A stretch of 64,000 nt of DNA, from assembly GCF_036226745.1 (NCBI RefSeq), contig NZ_CP109013.1, positions 7,378,001-7,442,000 on the forward strand, read 5' to 3'. Shown here piece after piece: positions 1-13,400 of the stretch (position 1 is its first letter; each line of letters starts with the position of its first letter). The notes beneath the pieces were generated by a model, which saw only the letters and a program-made list of their open reading frames with translations, made no database searches and was not told the origin of the DNA. This DNA comes from Streptomyces sp. NBC_00683. GTDB lineage: Bacteria; Actinomycetota; Actinomycetes; Streptomycetales; Streptomycetaceae. The translations under genes were made by a program, and so were the position numbers.

Positions 1-1385
1 CGAACCGGTTCCGCGTCCTCGACGCCATCGGGCGCCTGCTCCAGGATGACGTGCGCGTTGGTGCCGCTGATGCCGAACGAGGACACCGCAGCGCGGCGCG
101 GACGCTCCGCTTCGGGCCAGGGTCGTGCCTGGGTGAGCAGTTCCACCGCGCCCGCGGACCAGTCCACTTGGGGGGAGGGGGCGTCGACGTGCAGGGTCGC
201 CGGCATGAGCCCGTGTCGTAGGGCCATGACCATCTTGATCACGCCTGCCGCTCCGGCGGCGGCCTGGGTGTGCCCGATGTTCGACTTGACGGAACCGAGC
301 CACAGCGGCTCGTCGCTCTCACCACGGTCCTGGCCGTAGGTGGCCAGCAGGGCCTGCGCCTCGATCGGGTCGCCGAGGCGGGTGCCGGTGCCGTGCGCCT
401 CCACGACGTCGACGTCCGCGCTCGTCAGCCGGGCGTTGGCCAGCGCCTGCTCGATCACCCGTTGCTGGGAGGGGCCGTTCGGCGCTGTCAGACCGTTGCT
501 CGCGCCGTCCTGGTTCACGGCGGTACCCCGCACCACGGCCAGGACGTGGTGTCCGTTGCGCCGCGCGTCGGAGAGCCGTTCCACGACCAGCACCGCCGCG
601 CCCTCGGACCAGCCGGTTCCGTCCGCCGCTGCCGCGAAGGACTTGCAGCGCCCGTCCGACGACAGCCCGCCCTGTTGCGCGAAGTCGACGAATACGCCCG
701 GCGTGGACAGCACCGTCACGCCGCCGGCCACCGCAAGATCACACTCGCGCGACCGGAGTGCTTGTGCTGCCAGGTGCAGGGCGACCAACGAGGACGAACA
801 CGCCGTGTCCAGTGTCACCGCCGGACCCTCGAGCCCGAAGGTGTAGGCCACCCGACCCGACAGCACGCTTCCGGCGTTGCCGGTGCCCAGGAAGGCCTCC
901 ACGCCCTCCGGCACCACACTCATGCTCGACGCGTAGTCGTGATACATCTGCCCCGCGTACACGCCGGTCGCCGAACCGCGGAGCGACATCGGGTCCAGCC
1001 CTGCGGACTCGAAGGCCTCCCAGACGCCTTCCAGCAGCAGCCGCTGCTGCGGGTCCATGGCCAGCGCCTCACGCGGGCTGATCCCGAACAGGCCAGCGTC
1101 GAAGTCTCCCGCACCGGTGACGAAACCACCCGTCCCGGACACGCCGCCCCAGGCCGCGTCCCAGCCGCGGTCGTCCGGGAAGTCTGTCACCCCGTCACCG
1201 CCGGCCGTGACCAGATCCCACAGCCCCTCCGGGGAGACCACACCGCCCGGCAGCCGGCAGGACATACCCACGATCGCGATCGGCTCGCGCTCCGCCGACT
1301 CGACGTTCCGGAGCCGCTGCTTGGTGCTGTGCAGATCGGCCGTGACCCGCTTGAGGTAGTCCCGCAGTTTCAGCTCGTCGGACAT
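1..1385 (-). CDS. Modular type I polyketide synthase, N-terminal part (docking helix and first KS); continues beyond the left edge
   Basis: Only the first 461 codons are in the window. The start is the ATG at 1385, with a GAGG at 1391-1394 five bases upstream, 48 bp after the stop of the giant PKS gene and on the same strand, so the two are probably co-transcribed. Residues 1 to about 30 ([20 protein letters not shown]...) form the coiled coil typical of N-terminal PKS docking domains, which receive the chain from the preceding protein. A full ketosynthase (KS) follows: [15 protein letters not shown], active-site Cys196 in DTACSSS (codon at 800-798), then EAHGTGT, KSNIGHT and [10 protein letters not shown]. 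It is an extending KS, not a loading one. Its sequence closely matches the KS of module 7 of the giant protein, including the GVYAG-MYHDYA signature. Domains after the KS lie outside the window, so extender and reduction level are unknown. Confidence 0.95.
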   Translation of the reverse strand, partial: MSDELKLRDYLKRVTADLHSTKQRLRNVESAEREPIAIVGMSCRLPGGVVSPEGLWDLVTAGGDGVTDFPDDRGWDAAWGGVSGTGGFVTGAGDFDAGLFGISPREALAMDPQQRLLLEGVWEAFESAGLDPMSLRGSATGVYAGQMYHDYASSMSVVPEGVEAFLGTGNAGSVLSGRVAYTFGLEGPAVTLDTACSSSLVALHLAAQALRSRECDLAVAGGVTVLSTPGVFVDFAQQGGLSSDGRCKSFAAAADGTGWSEGAAVLVVERLSDARRNGHHVLAVVRGTAVNQDGASNGLTAPNGPSQQRVIEQALANARLTSADVDVVEAHGTGTRLGDPIEAQALLATYGQDRGESDEPLWLGSVKSNIGHTQAAAGAAGVIKMVMALRHGLMPATLHVDAPSPQVDWSAGAVELLTQARPWPEAERPRRAAVSSFGISGTNAHVILEQAPDGVEDAEPV

Positions 1386-1433
1386 CAGGGCCTCGCTGTC
1401 GCTGTGTGTCGTGGTCGGATCCGGAAGGGCCGG

Positions 1434-4400
1434 TTACTCATCGCCGAGCTCCCTGTCGATGAACGCGAACATCTCGTCGTCCGTCGCTTGGTCGAGCGCG
1501 TCGACGACCGAAGGGGCAGTGACCTGCTGCATGCCGTCGTCGCCGTACTTGGAGATCATGGATTCCAGGCGCCGGACGAGCTTCGTGAGAGCACCCGCGT
1601 CGGCGGTCTGCGCGAGACCGGATTCGATCTCCTGGAGCTTGTCGAAGAGCAGGGCTGTGGCAGCCATCTCCTGCCCGGGAAGCAGCTCTGCGGCGAGGAA
1701 CTCGGAGAGCCTCGCCGAGGTCGGGTAGTCGAACACCAGTGTTGCGGGCAGCCGGAGCCCGGTGGCGGCGTTGAGCCGGTTGCGGAGCTCCACCGCGGTG
1801 AGCGAGTCGAAGCCCAGGTCCTTGAACGCCTGACGTTCGCCGATGGCGTCCACCGAGGCGTGTCCGAGAACGTGGGCCACCTCGGTGAGGACGGTGTGCT
1901 GGAGCAAGCGGCCCTGGTCGGCGGGCGACAGCGCGGCCAGCCGCTTCGGGAGTTGCGGCTCGCGCACAGCGCTCTGGCCGGCTCGCCGGACGGCGGCCGG
2001 GACGAGGCCGCGGAGGAGTGCGGGTATGGGGGTGGTGCCGTTCCAGGAGCGGAGGGCGCGGGTGTCGAGGAGCATGGCCACCACGTCGGCGCGGTCCGCG
2101 TTCAGGGCGGTGTCGAACAGGGCCAGACCCTGCTCGTCCGTGAGTCCGGGGCCGAGCCGGCCGGTCCGGTCCTGGAGGTGGCCGGTCATGCCGCTGGCCT
2201 GCTCCCACAGGCCCCAGGCCACGGACAGGCCGGGCAGGCCTTCCGCGCGGCGGCGGGTGGCGAGGGCGTCGAGGTAGGCGTTGGCGGCGGAGTAGTTGGC
2301 CTGGCCGGGAGTACCGAAGGTCGCCGACGCCGAGGAATACATCACGAACATCGCGAGGTCGGTGTCGCGGGTCAGCTCGTCCAGGTTCGCGGCGGCGGCG
2401 GCCTTGGCTCGCAGGACCGTCTCCAGGCGTTCCTGGGTGAGGGCGGTGAACACACCGTCGTCGAGGACTCCGGCGGCGTGGACGACGCCGGTCAGCGGAG
2501 CCTCGGCGGGGATGTCCGCCAGCACGGCTGCGAGGGCGTCGCGGTCGGCGGCATCGCAGGCCACGATCCGTGCCTGGGCGCCGAGTTCGGCGAGTTCGGC
2601 GGTGAGGTCTGCCGCGCCGGGGGCATCCGGACCTTGCCGGGACAGCAGGAGCAGGTGCCGGATGCCGTGCTCGGTGACCAGGTGGCGGGCCAGTAGCCCG
2701 CCGAGGGTGCCGGTGCCGCCGGTGATCAGTACGGTGCCGTCACTGTCCAGCGGCGCAGTCTGCTCGCCGCCCGCGGCACGGGTCAGGCGGGGTACCAGGA
2801 GTGCACCGTCGCGGATGGCGACCTGTGGCTCGTCGACACCGGCCAACAGGGCCAGATCCACTCCCTCTTCCTCGGTGGCCGGGTCGGTGTCGATCAGCAC
2901 GATCCGGTCCGGGTGCTCCGACTGCGCCGAGCGCACCAGGCCCCACACCGCCGCACCCACCGCGTCGACCATGCCGTCAGGACCCGCGGGCATGGCGCCC
3001 CGCGTCACCACCACCAGGCGTTCATCGTCAGGTCGTTCCTCGCCCAGCCACTCCTGCACCCGGCGCATCATGTCGCCGGTGACTTCTTCCGTCGGTCCGT
3101 CTCCGACGGAGAACACCGTCCACGCGGAGCCGTCCGTCCCGTCCTCGGCAGCGGAAGCGGGAGTGGGAGCCGGTGACGCGGGGACCCAGTCGACCGCGAA
3201 GAGTGTGTCGCCGCGGGTGGCGGCGACAGGCAACTGCTCACGGGAGACCAGAGAGCGGACGATCGCGACCGGCACGCCGGCGCCGTCGGCCGCCTTGACG
3301 CACACTCCGTCACCGTCGGGAACGATCGCCACCCGGAGCACCGTCGCCCCGACCGCGAACAGTTCCACACCCGACCACGCGAACGGCAACCGCGGCCCGG
3401 AGGCTTCGGCATCGCCCGCAACGAGTCCGGACGGGTGCAACGCCGCGTCGAGCAGCGCCGGATGGATGCCGAATCCGTCGACCTGGCTCACAGCCGGCTC
3501 CGGCAGCACCACCTCGGCGTAGACCGCCGACTCGTCCCGCCACACCGCCTGCACGCCCTGGAACACCGGGCCGTACGCGAATCCCGAACCGGCCAGAACG
3601 TCGTACAAGCCGTCGGCCTCGACGGCCGTCGCGCCCTTCGGCGGCCAGACCGCCAGATCGAACTCCGGGACTCCGGCGCCCGATGCGGCGAGCACCCCGG
3701 ATGCGTGCAACGTCCACGCCTCCGCATCGTCGGTGCGGGCGTGCACCTGTACGGACCGGTCGTCCGACGTGTCCGGGGCCGCGACCCGGACCTGGACCTG
3801 GACGCCGCCTGTGGTCGGAAGGACCAGCGGGGCCTGGAGGACCAGCTCGCGGATCAGGGCACAGCCCACCTCGCGGCCCGCCCGCAGAACCATCTCGACG
3901 AGCGCGGCACCGGGCACCAGGACACGGTCCAGTACGACGTGGTCGGCCAGCCACGGCTGCGAACCGACCGCCAGCCGGCCGGTCAGCACCATGCCGTCAC
4001 CGTCGGCGAGCGACACGGCCGCACCCAGCAGCGCGTGGCCGGCGCCCGTCAGGCCGACCGCACCCAGGTCGCCGGCGGCCATCTTCGGCTGCGGCCAGTA
4101 CCGCTCGTGCTGGAAGGCATAGGTGGGCAGGTCGACCGTTCGGCCGTCCCAGCCGTTGAACACGCCGGGCCAGTCGATGCCGGCGCCGGAGGTCCACAGG
4201 CGGCTGACGGCGGTCAGCGCGGTGTGGGTCTCGTCGCGGTCCTTGCGCAGGACAGGGATGACCTCGGCGTCGGTGACGGTGTCCTGGGCCATGCCCGACA
4301 GGACGCCGTCGGGCCCGAGTTCGACGTACCGCGTCACGCCCATCGCTTCGAGCGCCGTGACGCCCTTCGCGAAGCGGACCGTGTGGCGGACCTGGTTCAG

Positions 4401-7400
4401 CCAGTACTCCGGCTGCTGCATGGCGCCGGGTTCGGCGACGGCGCCGGTCAGGTTCGACACGACGGGGGTCCGGGCCGGGTGGAAGGTCAACCCGTTCAGA
4501 ACGGTCGCGAACTCGTCCAGCATCGGTTCCATCAGGGCGGAGTGGAAGGCGTGCGACACGGTCAGGATGTTGAACCGGCGTTCCTGCCCGGCGCATTCGG
4601 CTGCGTAGCGCTCGATTGCTTCGAGGTCGCCGGAGAGGACCACGGAGTTCGGCCCGTTGACTGCGGCGATGTCCAGGCCGGAGTCTGCGACGTCGGCTTC
4701 GGTGGCCTGGACGGCGAGCATGCCGCCGCCGGTGGGCAGTGCCTGCATCAGGCGGCCCCGTTCGGCGACAAGTACGCAGGCGTCGTCCAGGTCGAGGATG
4801 CCCGCGACGTGCGCGGCGGTGATCTCGCCCAGGGAGTGACCCAGGAGCGCATCCGGAGTGACGCCCCAGGACTCGACGAGCCGGAACAGCGCGACTTCGA
4901 GGGCGAACAGCCCGGCCTGCGCCCACATCGTCCGGTCGAGATCGACGCCGTCGGTCAGCACGTCGCGCAGAGGGCGTTCCAGCCGGGCGTCGAGCTGTGC
5001 GCAGACGGCGTCGAAGGCCTCGGCGAAGACGGGGAACGCCTCGTACAGGCCCAGGCCCATGCCGACACGCTGCGAGCCCTGCCCCGTGAACAGGAACGCG
5101 GTTGTGCCTTCACCCGCGACACCCTCGGCGAGAATCCCGTTCCCGGCCAGCACCGCGCGGTGCTCCAGCGCCGCCCGGCCGGCCGCCAGCGACCAGCCGA
5201 CGTCCACCGGATCCAGGTCCGGACGCTCGGCCACGTACGACCGCAGCCGCTCGATCTGTGCCCGCAGGGCGTCCGGTGACTTCGCCGATACCGGCCACGG
5301 CACCGGAGCGGGGCGCCCGGCACGTGCCGACGGCGCCTTGACGGCGTGGGTGGCGGGCGGCTCTTCCAGGATGACGTGCGCGTTGGTGCCGCTGATACCG
5401 AACGAGGACACCGCAGCGCGGCGCGGACGGCCCGCCTCGGGCCAGGAACGTGCCTGGGTGAGCAGTTCCACCGCGCCTGCGGACCAGTCCACTTGGGGGG
5501 AGGGGGCGTCGACGTGCAGGGTCGCCGGCATCAGGCCGTGTCGTAGGGCCATGACCATCTTGATCACGCCTGCCGCTCCGGCGGCGGCCTGGGTGTGCCC
5601 GATGTTCGATTTGACGGAACCGAGCCATAGCGGCTCGTCGCTCTCACCACGGTCCTGGCCGTAGGTGGCCAGCAGTGCCTGCGCCTCGATCGGGTCCCCG
5701 AGCCGGGTGCCGGTGCCGTGCGCCTCCACGACGTCGATGTCCGCAGCCGCCACCCGGGCGTTGGCCAGTGCCTGGCGGATCACCCGCTGTTGCGACGGAC
5801 CGTTCGGCGCGGTCAGACCGTTGCTCGCGCCATCCTGGTTGACGGCACTGCCGCGCACCACCGCGAGCACCTCATGCCCGTTGCGCTCCGCGTCCGACAA
5901 CCGCTCCAGAACGAGCACCGCCGCGCCCTCGGACCAGCCCGTGCCGTCCGCGGCGGCGGCGAAGGACTTGCAGCGGCCGTCGAAGGCCAGTCCGCCCTGC
6001 CGGGCGAAGTCGACGAAGACGCCCGGCGTGGACAGCACCGTCACACCGCCGGCCACCGCCAGCCCGCACTCACCCGACCGCAGAGCCTGAGAAGCCAGGT
6101 GCAGGGCGACCAGTGAAGACGAACATGCCGTGTCCACCGTCACCGCCGGACCCTCGAGTCCGAAGGTGTAGGCCACCCGCCCGGAGAACACGCTTCCGGC
6201 GTTGCCCGTGCCCAGGAACGCCTCCACGCCCTCGGGCACGACGCCCAGGCTCTGGGCGTAGTCGTGGTACATGACGCCCGCGTACACGCCGGTCGACGAA
6301 CCGCGGAGCGACATCGGGTCCAGCCCTGCGGATTCGAAGGCCTCCCAGACGCCTTCCAGCAGCAGCCGCTGCTGCGGGTCCATGGCCAGTGCCTCACGCG
6401 GGCTGATCCCGAAGAGCCCGGCGTCGAAGTCACCGGCACCGGTGACGAAGCCACCGGATCCGGAGACCCCGCCCCAGGTCACGTCCCAGCCGCGGTCGTC
6501 CGGGAAGTCCGTCACCCCGTCGCCGCCGGCCGTGACCAGATCCCACAGCCCTGCCGGGGAGACCACACCGCCCGGCAGCCGGCAGGACATTCCCACGATC
6601 GCGATCGGCTCGTCGGCGGCTGCCGGCCGCGTCGGTGCCACGGCGGTCGGCTCGTCGGAACCCGACAGAAGGCCGGCCAGATGATCGGCCAGGACCTGGA
6701 CGCTCGGGTAGTCGAACGCCAGTGTCGCGGGCAGTCGGATCCCGGTGGCGGCGTTGAGCCGGTTGCGGAGCTCCACCGCGGTGAGCGAGTCGAAGCCCAG
6801 GTCCTTGAACGCCTGACGTTCGCCGACGGCATCCGCGGAGGTGTGTCCGAGGACGTGGGCCACCTCCGTGAGCACCGTGTTCTGCAGCAGCTTGCGCCGC
6901 TCGGCCGACGACAGCCCTGCCAGCTGCCGCAGCAACGGCGACTCGCCTACGGCGGCCTGGGCCTGGCTTGCCCTTCGGACGACGGCGGCCGGGACGAGGC
7001 CGCGCAGGAGTGCGGGTATGGGGGTGGTGCCGTTCCAGGAGCGGAGGGCGCGGGTGTCGAGGAGCATGGCGACCACGTCGGCGCGGTCCGCGTTCAGGGC
7101 GGCGTCGAACAGGGCCAGGCCCTGCTCGTCCGTGAGTCCGGGGCCGAGCCGGCCGGTCCGGTCCTGGAGGTGGCCGGTCATGCCGCTGGCCTGCTCCCAC
7201 AGGCCCCAGGCCACGGACAGGCCGGGCAGGCCTTCCGCGCGGCGGCGGGTGGCGAGGGCGTCGAGGTAGGCGTTGGCGGCGGAGTAGTTGGCCTGGCCGG
7301 GAGTACCGAAGGTTGCCGATGCCGAGGAATACATCACGAACATGGCGAGGTCGGTGTCGCGGGTCAGCTCGTCCAGGTTCGCGGCGGCGGTGGCCTTGGC

Positions 7401-10400
7401 GCGCAGGACGGTTTCGAGGCGTTCTTGGGTGAGGGCGGTGAACACACCGTCGTCGAGGACTCCGGCGGCGTGGACGACGCCGGTCAGCGGTGTGTCGGTG
7501 GGGATGTCGGCGAGGACGGCTGCGAGGGCGTCGCGGTCGGCGGCGTCGCAGGCCACGATCCGTGCCTGGGCGCCGAGTTCGGCGAGTTCGGTGGTGAGGT
7601 CTGCCGCGCCGGGGGCATCCGGACCTTGCCGGGACAGCAGGAGGAGGTGCCGGATGCCGTGCTCGGTGACCAGGTGGCGGGCCAGTAGCCCGCCGAGGGT
7701 GCCGGTGCCGCCGGTGATCAGTACGGTGCCGTCACCGTCCAGCGGCGCAGTCTGCTCGCCGCCCACGGCACGGGTCAGGCGGGGTACCAGGAGTGCACCG
7801 TCGCGGACGGCGACCTGTGGCTCGTCGACACCGGCCAGCAGCGCCAGGTCCAGATCCTGTTCTTCGGTGGCTGGGTCGGTGTCGATCAGCACGATCCGGT
7901 CCGGGTGCTCCGACTGGGCTGAGCGCACCAGACCCCACACCGCCGCACCCACCACATCCACCGTTCCCGGCCCTGCCGGAACCGCACCGCGGGTCACTAC
8001 GGCCAGTCGCGACTCCGCGGAATCCGCGTCGTCCAGCCACTCCTGGATCTGGCGCAGCACGTCGCCGACCACGACGTCCACCGGCCCGGTACCGACCGGG
8101 AGCGTCGTCCATGCCGAGGCGTCCACCGCGTCCTCCGCGGCAGCGGTGGAGGCAAGCGGCGCAGGGACCCAGTCCACCGAGAACAGGGAGTCGCCCCGAG
8201 AGGCGACGACAGGCAACTGCTCCTGCGAGACCGCCCGCGCCATCAGGGAACCCACCCGCACCACCGGCTGACCGGTGCCGTCCGCAGCCTCCACTGTGAC
8301 GCCCTCGCCCTCCGGGCGGATCGCCACCCGCAGCGAGGTGGCCCCGACCGCGAACAGTTCGACGCCGGACCAGGCGAACGGCAGGCGTGGACCGGAGGTG
8401 TCGGCGTCGGCGGGAAGCAGGCCCCACGGGTGCAACGCCGCGTCGAGCAGGGCGGGATGGATTCCCAGACCCTCCACCGCAGTCGTGCTTGCGCCCGTGT
8501 CCGGCAGTTCCACATCGGCGTAGACACCCGACTCGTAGCGCCAGGCGGCCCGCACCCCCTGGAACATCGGACCGTACTCGAATCCGGCCTCGACCAGAGC
8601 CTCGTAGAACCCGGCCAGGCCCACTGCCGTCGCGTGCCGCGGTGGCCACACCTCGAGACCGAATCCGGGCGTTCCGGCTTCCGGGGAACCCAGGACTCCG
8701 GTGGCGTGCAGCGTCCAGCCGTCCGTGTCTTCGGCGCGGGCGTACACCTGCATCAGACGATCGCCTGAGGCGTCCGGATCGTCGACCCGGACCTGGACCT
8801 GGACGCCGCCCGCCGTCGGCAGGATCATCGGCGTCTGCAGGACCAGTTCCCTGACCAGACCGGAGCCGGCCTCGTGACCGGCACGCAGCGCCATCTCCAG
8901 CAACGCGGTGCCGGGGACCACGATGCGGCTCAGCACCACATGGTCGGCGAGCCAGGGCTGCGCGTCGAGGGACAGACGGCCGTGGAACACCATGCCGTCG
9001 CCGCCGGCCAGGGACACCGCCGCACCCAGCAGCGCGTGCCCGGAGCCGCCGGGGGAGCCGGCTCCGCCCGGCGGCGTCTGCGGCCAGAACCGTCGGCGCT
9101 GGAATGCGTAGGTGGGCAGGTCGACCGTTCGGTTGTTCCAGCCGTTGAACACGCCGGGCCAGTCGATGTCGGTCCCGGCGGTCCACAGGCGGCTGATGGC
9201 GGTCAGGGCGGTGTCGGTCTCGTCGCGGTCCTTGCGAAGGACCGGCGCGAAGAGCATGTCGTCGGCGGTGGCCTGGGCCATGCCGGACAGGACACCGTCC
9301 GGTCCGAGTTCCAGGCAGGTTGTCACGCCCATGGCCGCGAGGGCCGCGACGCCGTCGGCGAAGCGGACCGTCCGACGGACCTGGTCCAGCCAGTACTCCG
9401 GCCGCTGCAGGGCGCCGGGTTCCGCGATTGCTCCGGTCAGGTTCGAGACCACCGGGATGTGAGCGGGGCGGAACGTCAGGCCGGACAGGACGGTCGCGAA
9501 CTCGTCGAGCATCGGTTCCATGAGGGCGGAGTGGAACGCGTGCGACACCGACAGGACACTGACCCGCAGTCCGCGCTCCGCGCACTTCGCCGCGTAGCGC
9601 TCGATCGCGTCCAAGTCACCGGACAGCACAACGGAGTTGGGGCTGTTGACGGCGGCGAGGTCGAGGCCGGAGCCGGTGACGTCGCCTTCGGTGGCCTGGA
9701 CGGCGAGCATGCCTCCACCAGCGGGGAGCGCTTGCATCAGGCGGCCTCGTTCGGCGACAAGGACGCACGCGTCGTCCAGGTCGAGGATCCCCGCGACATG
9801 GGCTGCGGTGATCTCGCCCAGGGAGTGCCCCAGGAGCACGTCCGGGGTGACCCCCCAGGACTCCACCAGCCGGAACAGGGCGACCTCAAGAGCGAACAGG
9901 CCCGCCTGCGCCCACATCGTCCCGTCCAGGTCGACGCCGTCGGTGAGGACGTCGCGTAGCGGGCGTTCCAGCCGGACGTCCAAACGGGCACACACCGCGT
10001 CGAAGGCTTCCGCGAACACCGGGAACGCCTCGTAAAGCCCCAGGCCCATGCCGGCACGCTGCGAGCCCTGGCCGGTGAACAGGACCGCCAGCCGGCCGTC
10101 GCCGGCGACACCGGCCGCGAGTACGTCCTCGCCGCCCAGCACCACGCGGTGCTCCAGCGCGGCACGCGTCGTCGCCAGCGACCAGCCGACGTCCACCGGG
10201 TCCAGCTCCGGACGGTCGGCCACGTACGACCGAAGCCGTTCCACCTGGGCCCGCAACGCGGTCTCGGACTTCGCCGCGACCGGCCACGGCACCAGAGCCG
10301 GTACGTGAGTCCGCACCGCCTTCCGGGCCGGCTCCGGCTCAGGCGCCTGCTCCAGGACGACGTGGGCGTTGGTGCCGCTGATCCCGAACGAGGACACGGC

Positions 10401-13400
10401 CGCCCGGCGGGGTCGATCGGCCTCCGGCCAGGAACGTGCCTCGGTCAGCAGCGCCACCGCGCCGGTCGACCAGTCCACCTGGGACGACGGCTCGTCCACG
10501 TGCAGCGTTGCGGGCAGCACGCCGTGCCGCATCGCCATGACCATCTTGATCACACCGGCCACGCCCGCGGCCGCCTGGGTGTGACCGATGTTCGACTTGA
10601 TAGAGCCCAGCCAGAGCGGCTCGTCGCCTTCACCGCGGTCCTGACCGTAGGTGGCCAGCAGTGCCTGGGCCTCGATCGGGTCACCCAGACGCGTTCCGGT
10701 GCCGTGGGCTTCCACCGCGTCGACGTCCGCGACCGTCAGGCGGGCGTTGGCGAGCGCCTGGCGGATCACCCGTTGCTGGGAGGGGCCGTTCGGCGCCGTC
10801 AGGCCGTTGCTCGCGCCGTCCTGGTTCACCGCGCTCCCCCTGACAACAGCCAAGATCTGGTGGCCGTTGCGCTCGGCGTCCGACAACCGCTCTACCAGCA
10901 GCAGACCGACGCCCTCGGCCCAGCCGGTACCGTCGGCCGCCGAGGCGAACGACTTGCAGCGGCCGTCCGCGGCCAGGCCGTCCTGCCGGTCGAACTCGGC
11001 GAACGCGGCAGGGCTGACCATCACCGTCACACCACCGGCGAGAGCCAGACCGCACTCGCCCGACCGCAGCGCCTGCGCGGCCAGATGCAGGGCCACCAGC
11101 GACGAGGAACACGCCGTGTCCACCGTCACCGCCGGACCCTCCAGGCCGAACGCGTACGACACCCGGCCGGAGATCACACTGTTCGCCGTGCCGGAGAGCA
11201 GATGCCCCTCGGAACCGGCAACGCCGTTGTTGCCGTACCCCGACGACGAGGCTCCCGCGAACACGCCGACACTGCGGCCCTTCAGCGACCGCGGGTCCAC
11301 CCCTGCCGACTCGAACGTCTCCCAGGCCGCCTCCAGCAGCAGCCGCTGCTGCGGGTCCATCGCCAGGGCCTCACGTGGCGAGATCCCGAACAGTGCGGCG
11401 TCGAACTCGTCCGCGTCATGGACGAATCCACCCAGCCCGGCCACACCGTCCAGGCCTTCCACCGGCCAGCCCCGGTCGGCCGGGAACGGAGTGATGCCGT
11501 CGGCCGCGCCCTCGACCAGATCCCACAGCTGCTCCGGCGAGCTCACTCCGCCCGGATACCGGCACGCCATGCCCACGATCGCGATCGGTTCGTCCGGCGC
11601 CGAACCCGCGACGTGCGTCGGCAGCGTGGAATCCGGCTGGTCGTCCCCTGCGAGCTGCGTCAGGAGGTGGTCGCCCAGCACCGTCGGGCTCGGGTAGTCG
11701 AACACCAGCGTCGCCGGCAGTGACAGCCCGGTGTGCGCAGCCAGCAGATTGCGCAGTTCCACCGCCATCAACGAGTCGAAGCCCAGGTCACGGAACGCCC
11801 GGCCCGCTTCCACCGACTCCTCATCCACGTGCCCCAGCACCCGTGCGGCCTGCGCCCGCACCAGATCCAGAACCAGCCGACGGCGCTGCTCGACTGTTGC
11901 CGTCGCGAGTTGCCGGTTCCATGCCGATCCGGATTCCCCCGAGCGCGCCGGTTCAGGAGCGGCTGAGGCCTCGGGAAGATCCGACAGCAGCGCGCTGGCT
12001 CGTACAGAGGTGAACGCCGGGGCGAACTGCGGCCAGTCCACATCGGCGACCGTCACACACGACTCGCGGCCGTCCACCGCCGCGGCCAGAGCCCGAATCG
12101 CCAGGGCCGGATCCATCGGCAGCAACCCGCGCCGACGCAGGGCCTGTTCAGCCTCGCCCTGGACCGCCATCCCTGCTCCGGCCCACGGGCCCCAGGCGAT
12201 CGACGTGCCGGGAAGTCCACGGTCGTGTCGGTGCTGTGTCCAGGCGTCGAGGAAGGCGTTGCCTGCTGCGTAGGCGGCCTGGCCGCCGCTGCCCCATGTG
12301 GCGGCGATGGAGGAGAACACCACGAACAGGTCGACGGGCAGGTCCGCGGTCAGCTCGTCCAGCAGCACCGTGCCCTCGGTCTTGGCGCGCACCACGTCCG
12401 TGAACGCCGCAGCGGAGGTCTGCTCCAGTTCTCCCGTGTCCCCGATCCCGGCTGCGTGCACGATGCCGGTGAGGGGCCACTGTTCCGGAACACCGGCGAT
12501 CACTGTGGCAAGGGCGTCGCGGTCGGCCACGTCGGAGGCAGCGACCGTGACCTGTGCGCCCAGCCCGGCCAGTTCCTCGGCCAGGCCCTCAGGTGCGACG
12601 CCCGATCGGCTGGTCAGCACCAGGTGCGGCACGCCGCGGCCCGCCAGCCAGCGGGCCACCTCTGCGCCCAGGGCGCCGGTGCCGCCGGTGACCAGGACGG
12701 TGCCCGAGGGCTGCCATCCCTCGCCGACCACAGCCGCAGGCACCGCACGTGCCAGGCGTCGGCCGTACGCCCCCGACCCGCGGACCGCGATCTGGTCCTC
12801 GCCGCCACCGGCGGCCAGGACGCCGGCGAGACGGGCACCGGCCCGGGCGTCCAGGAACGCGGGAAGGTCGACCAGGCCGCCCCAGCGCTGCGGCAGCTCC
12901 AGCGCGGCGACCCGGCCCAGACCCCACACCGCGGCAAGGCCGGGGTTCACCAGCCGGTCCGAACGGCCCACCGACACAGCGCCACGCGTCAGCACCCACA
13001 AGGGCGCCTCGACATCAGCCAGTGCCTGCACCACAGCCAGCGTGCCCACGAGGTCATCCGCGAGCAGCACCACCCCGGCCACCCCAGGCAGCCCCGACAC
13101 CTCGTCGGCCGGGACGCCGACCACGGTCGCGCCCGCGGCGGACAGTGCCGCGGACACGTCGGCATCCTCGGAACCGACGATCACCCAGGTGCCGGACAGG
13201 GCCGCCGTAACCGGGTCGGTCAGCGGCTGCCACGTGACCTGATAGCGCCATGAGTCCAGGGCCGAACGTTCCTGATGGCGCTGTCGCCACGCGGACAGAG
13301 CCGGCAACGCCGACTCCAGGCCTACGAGTTCCCGCAGGTCCTCACGCTCCACCGCATCCCAGAACGCCGCGTCGACCAGATCACCGCCCGCCGCCTGAAC

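Noticed and set aside
270..2696. An 808-codon open frame on the plus strand, with similar ones at 6264-7688, 18447-20492 and 33204-35309
   Set aside because: These are antisense shadows of the minus-strand PKS genes. They recur at equivalent places in each repeated module, which follows from the repeats and not from real genes.
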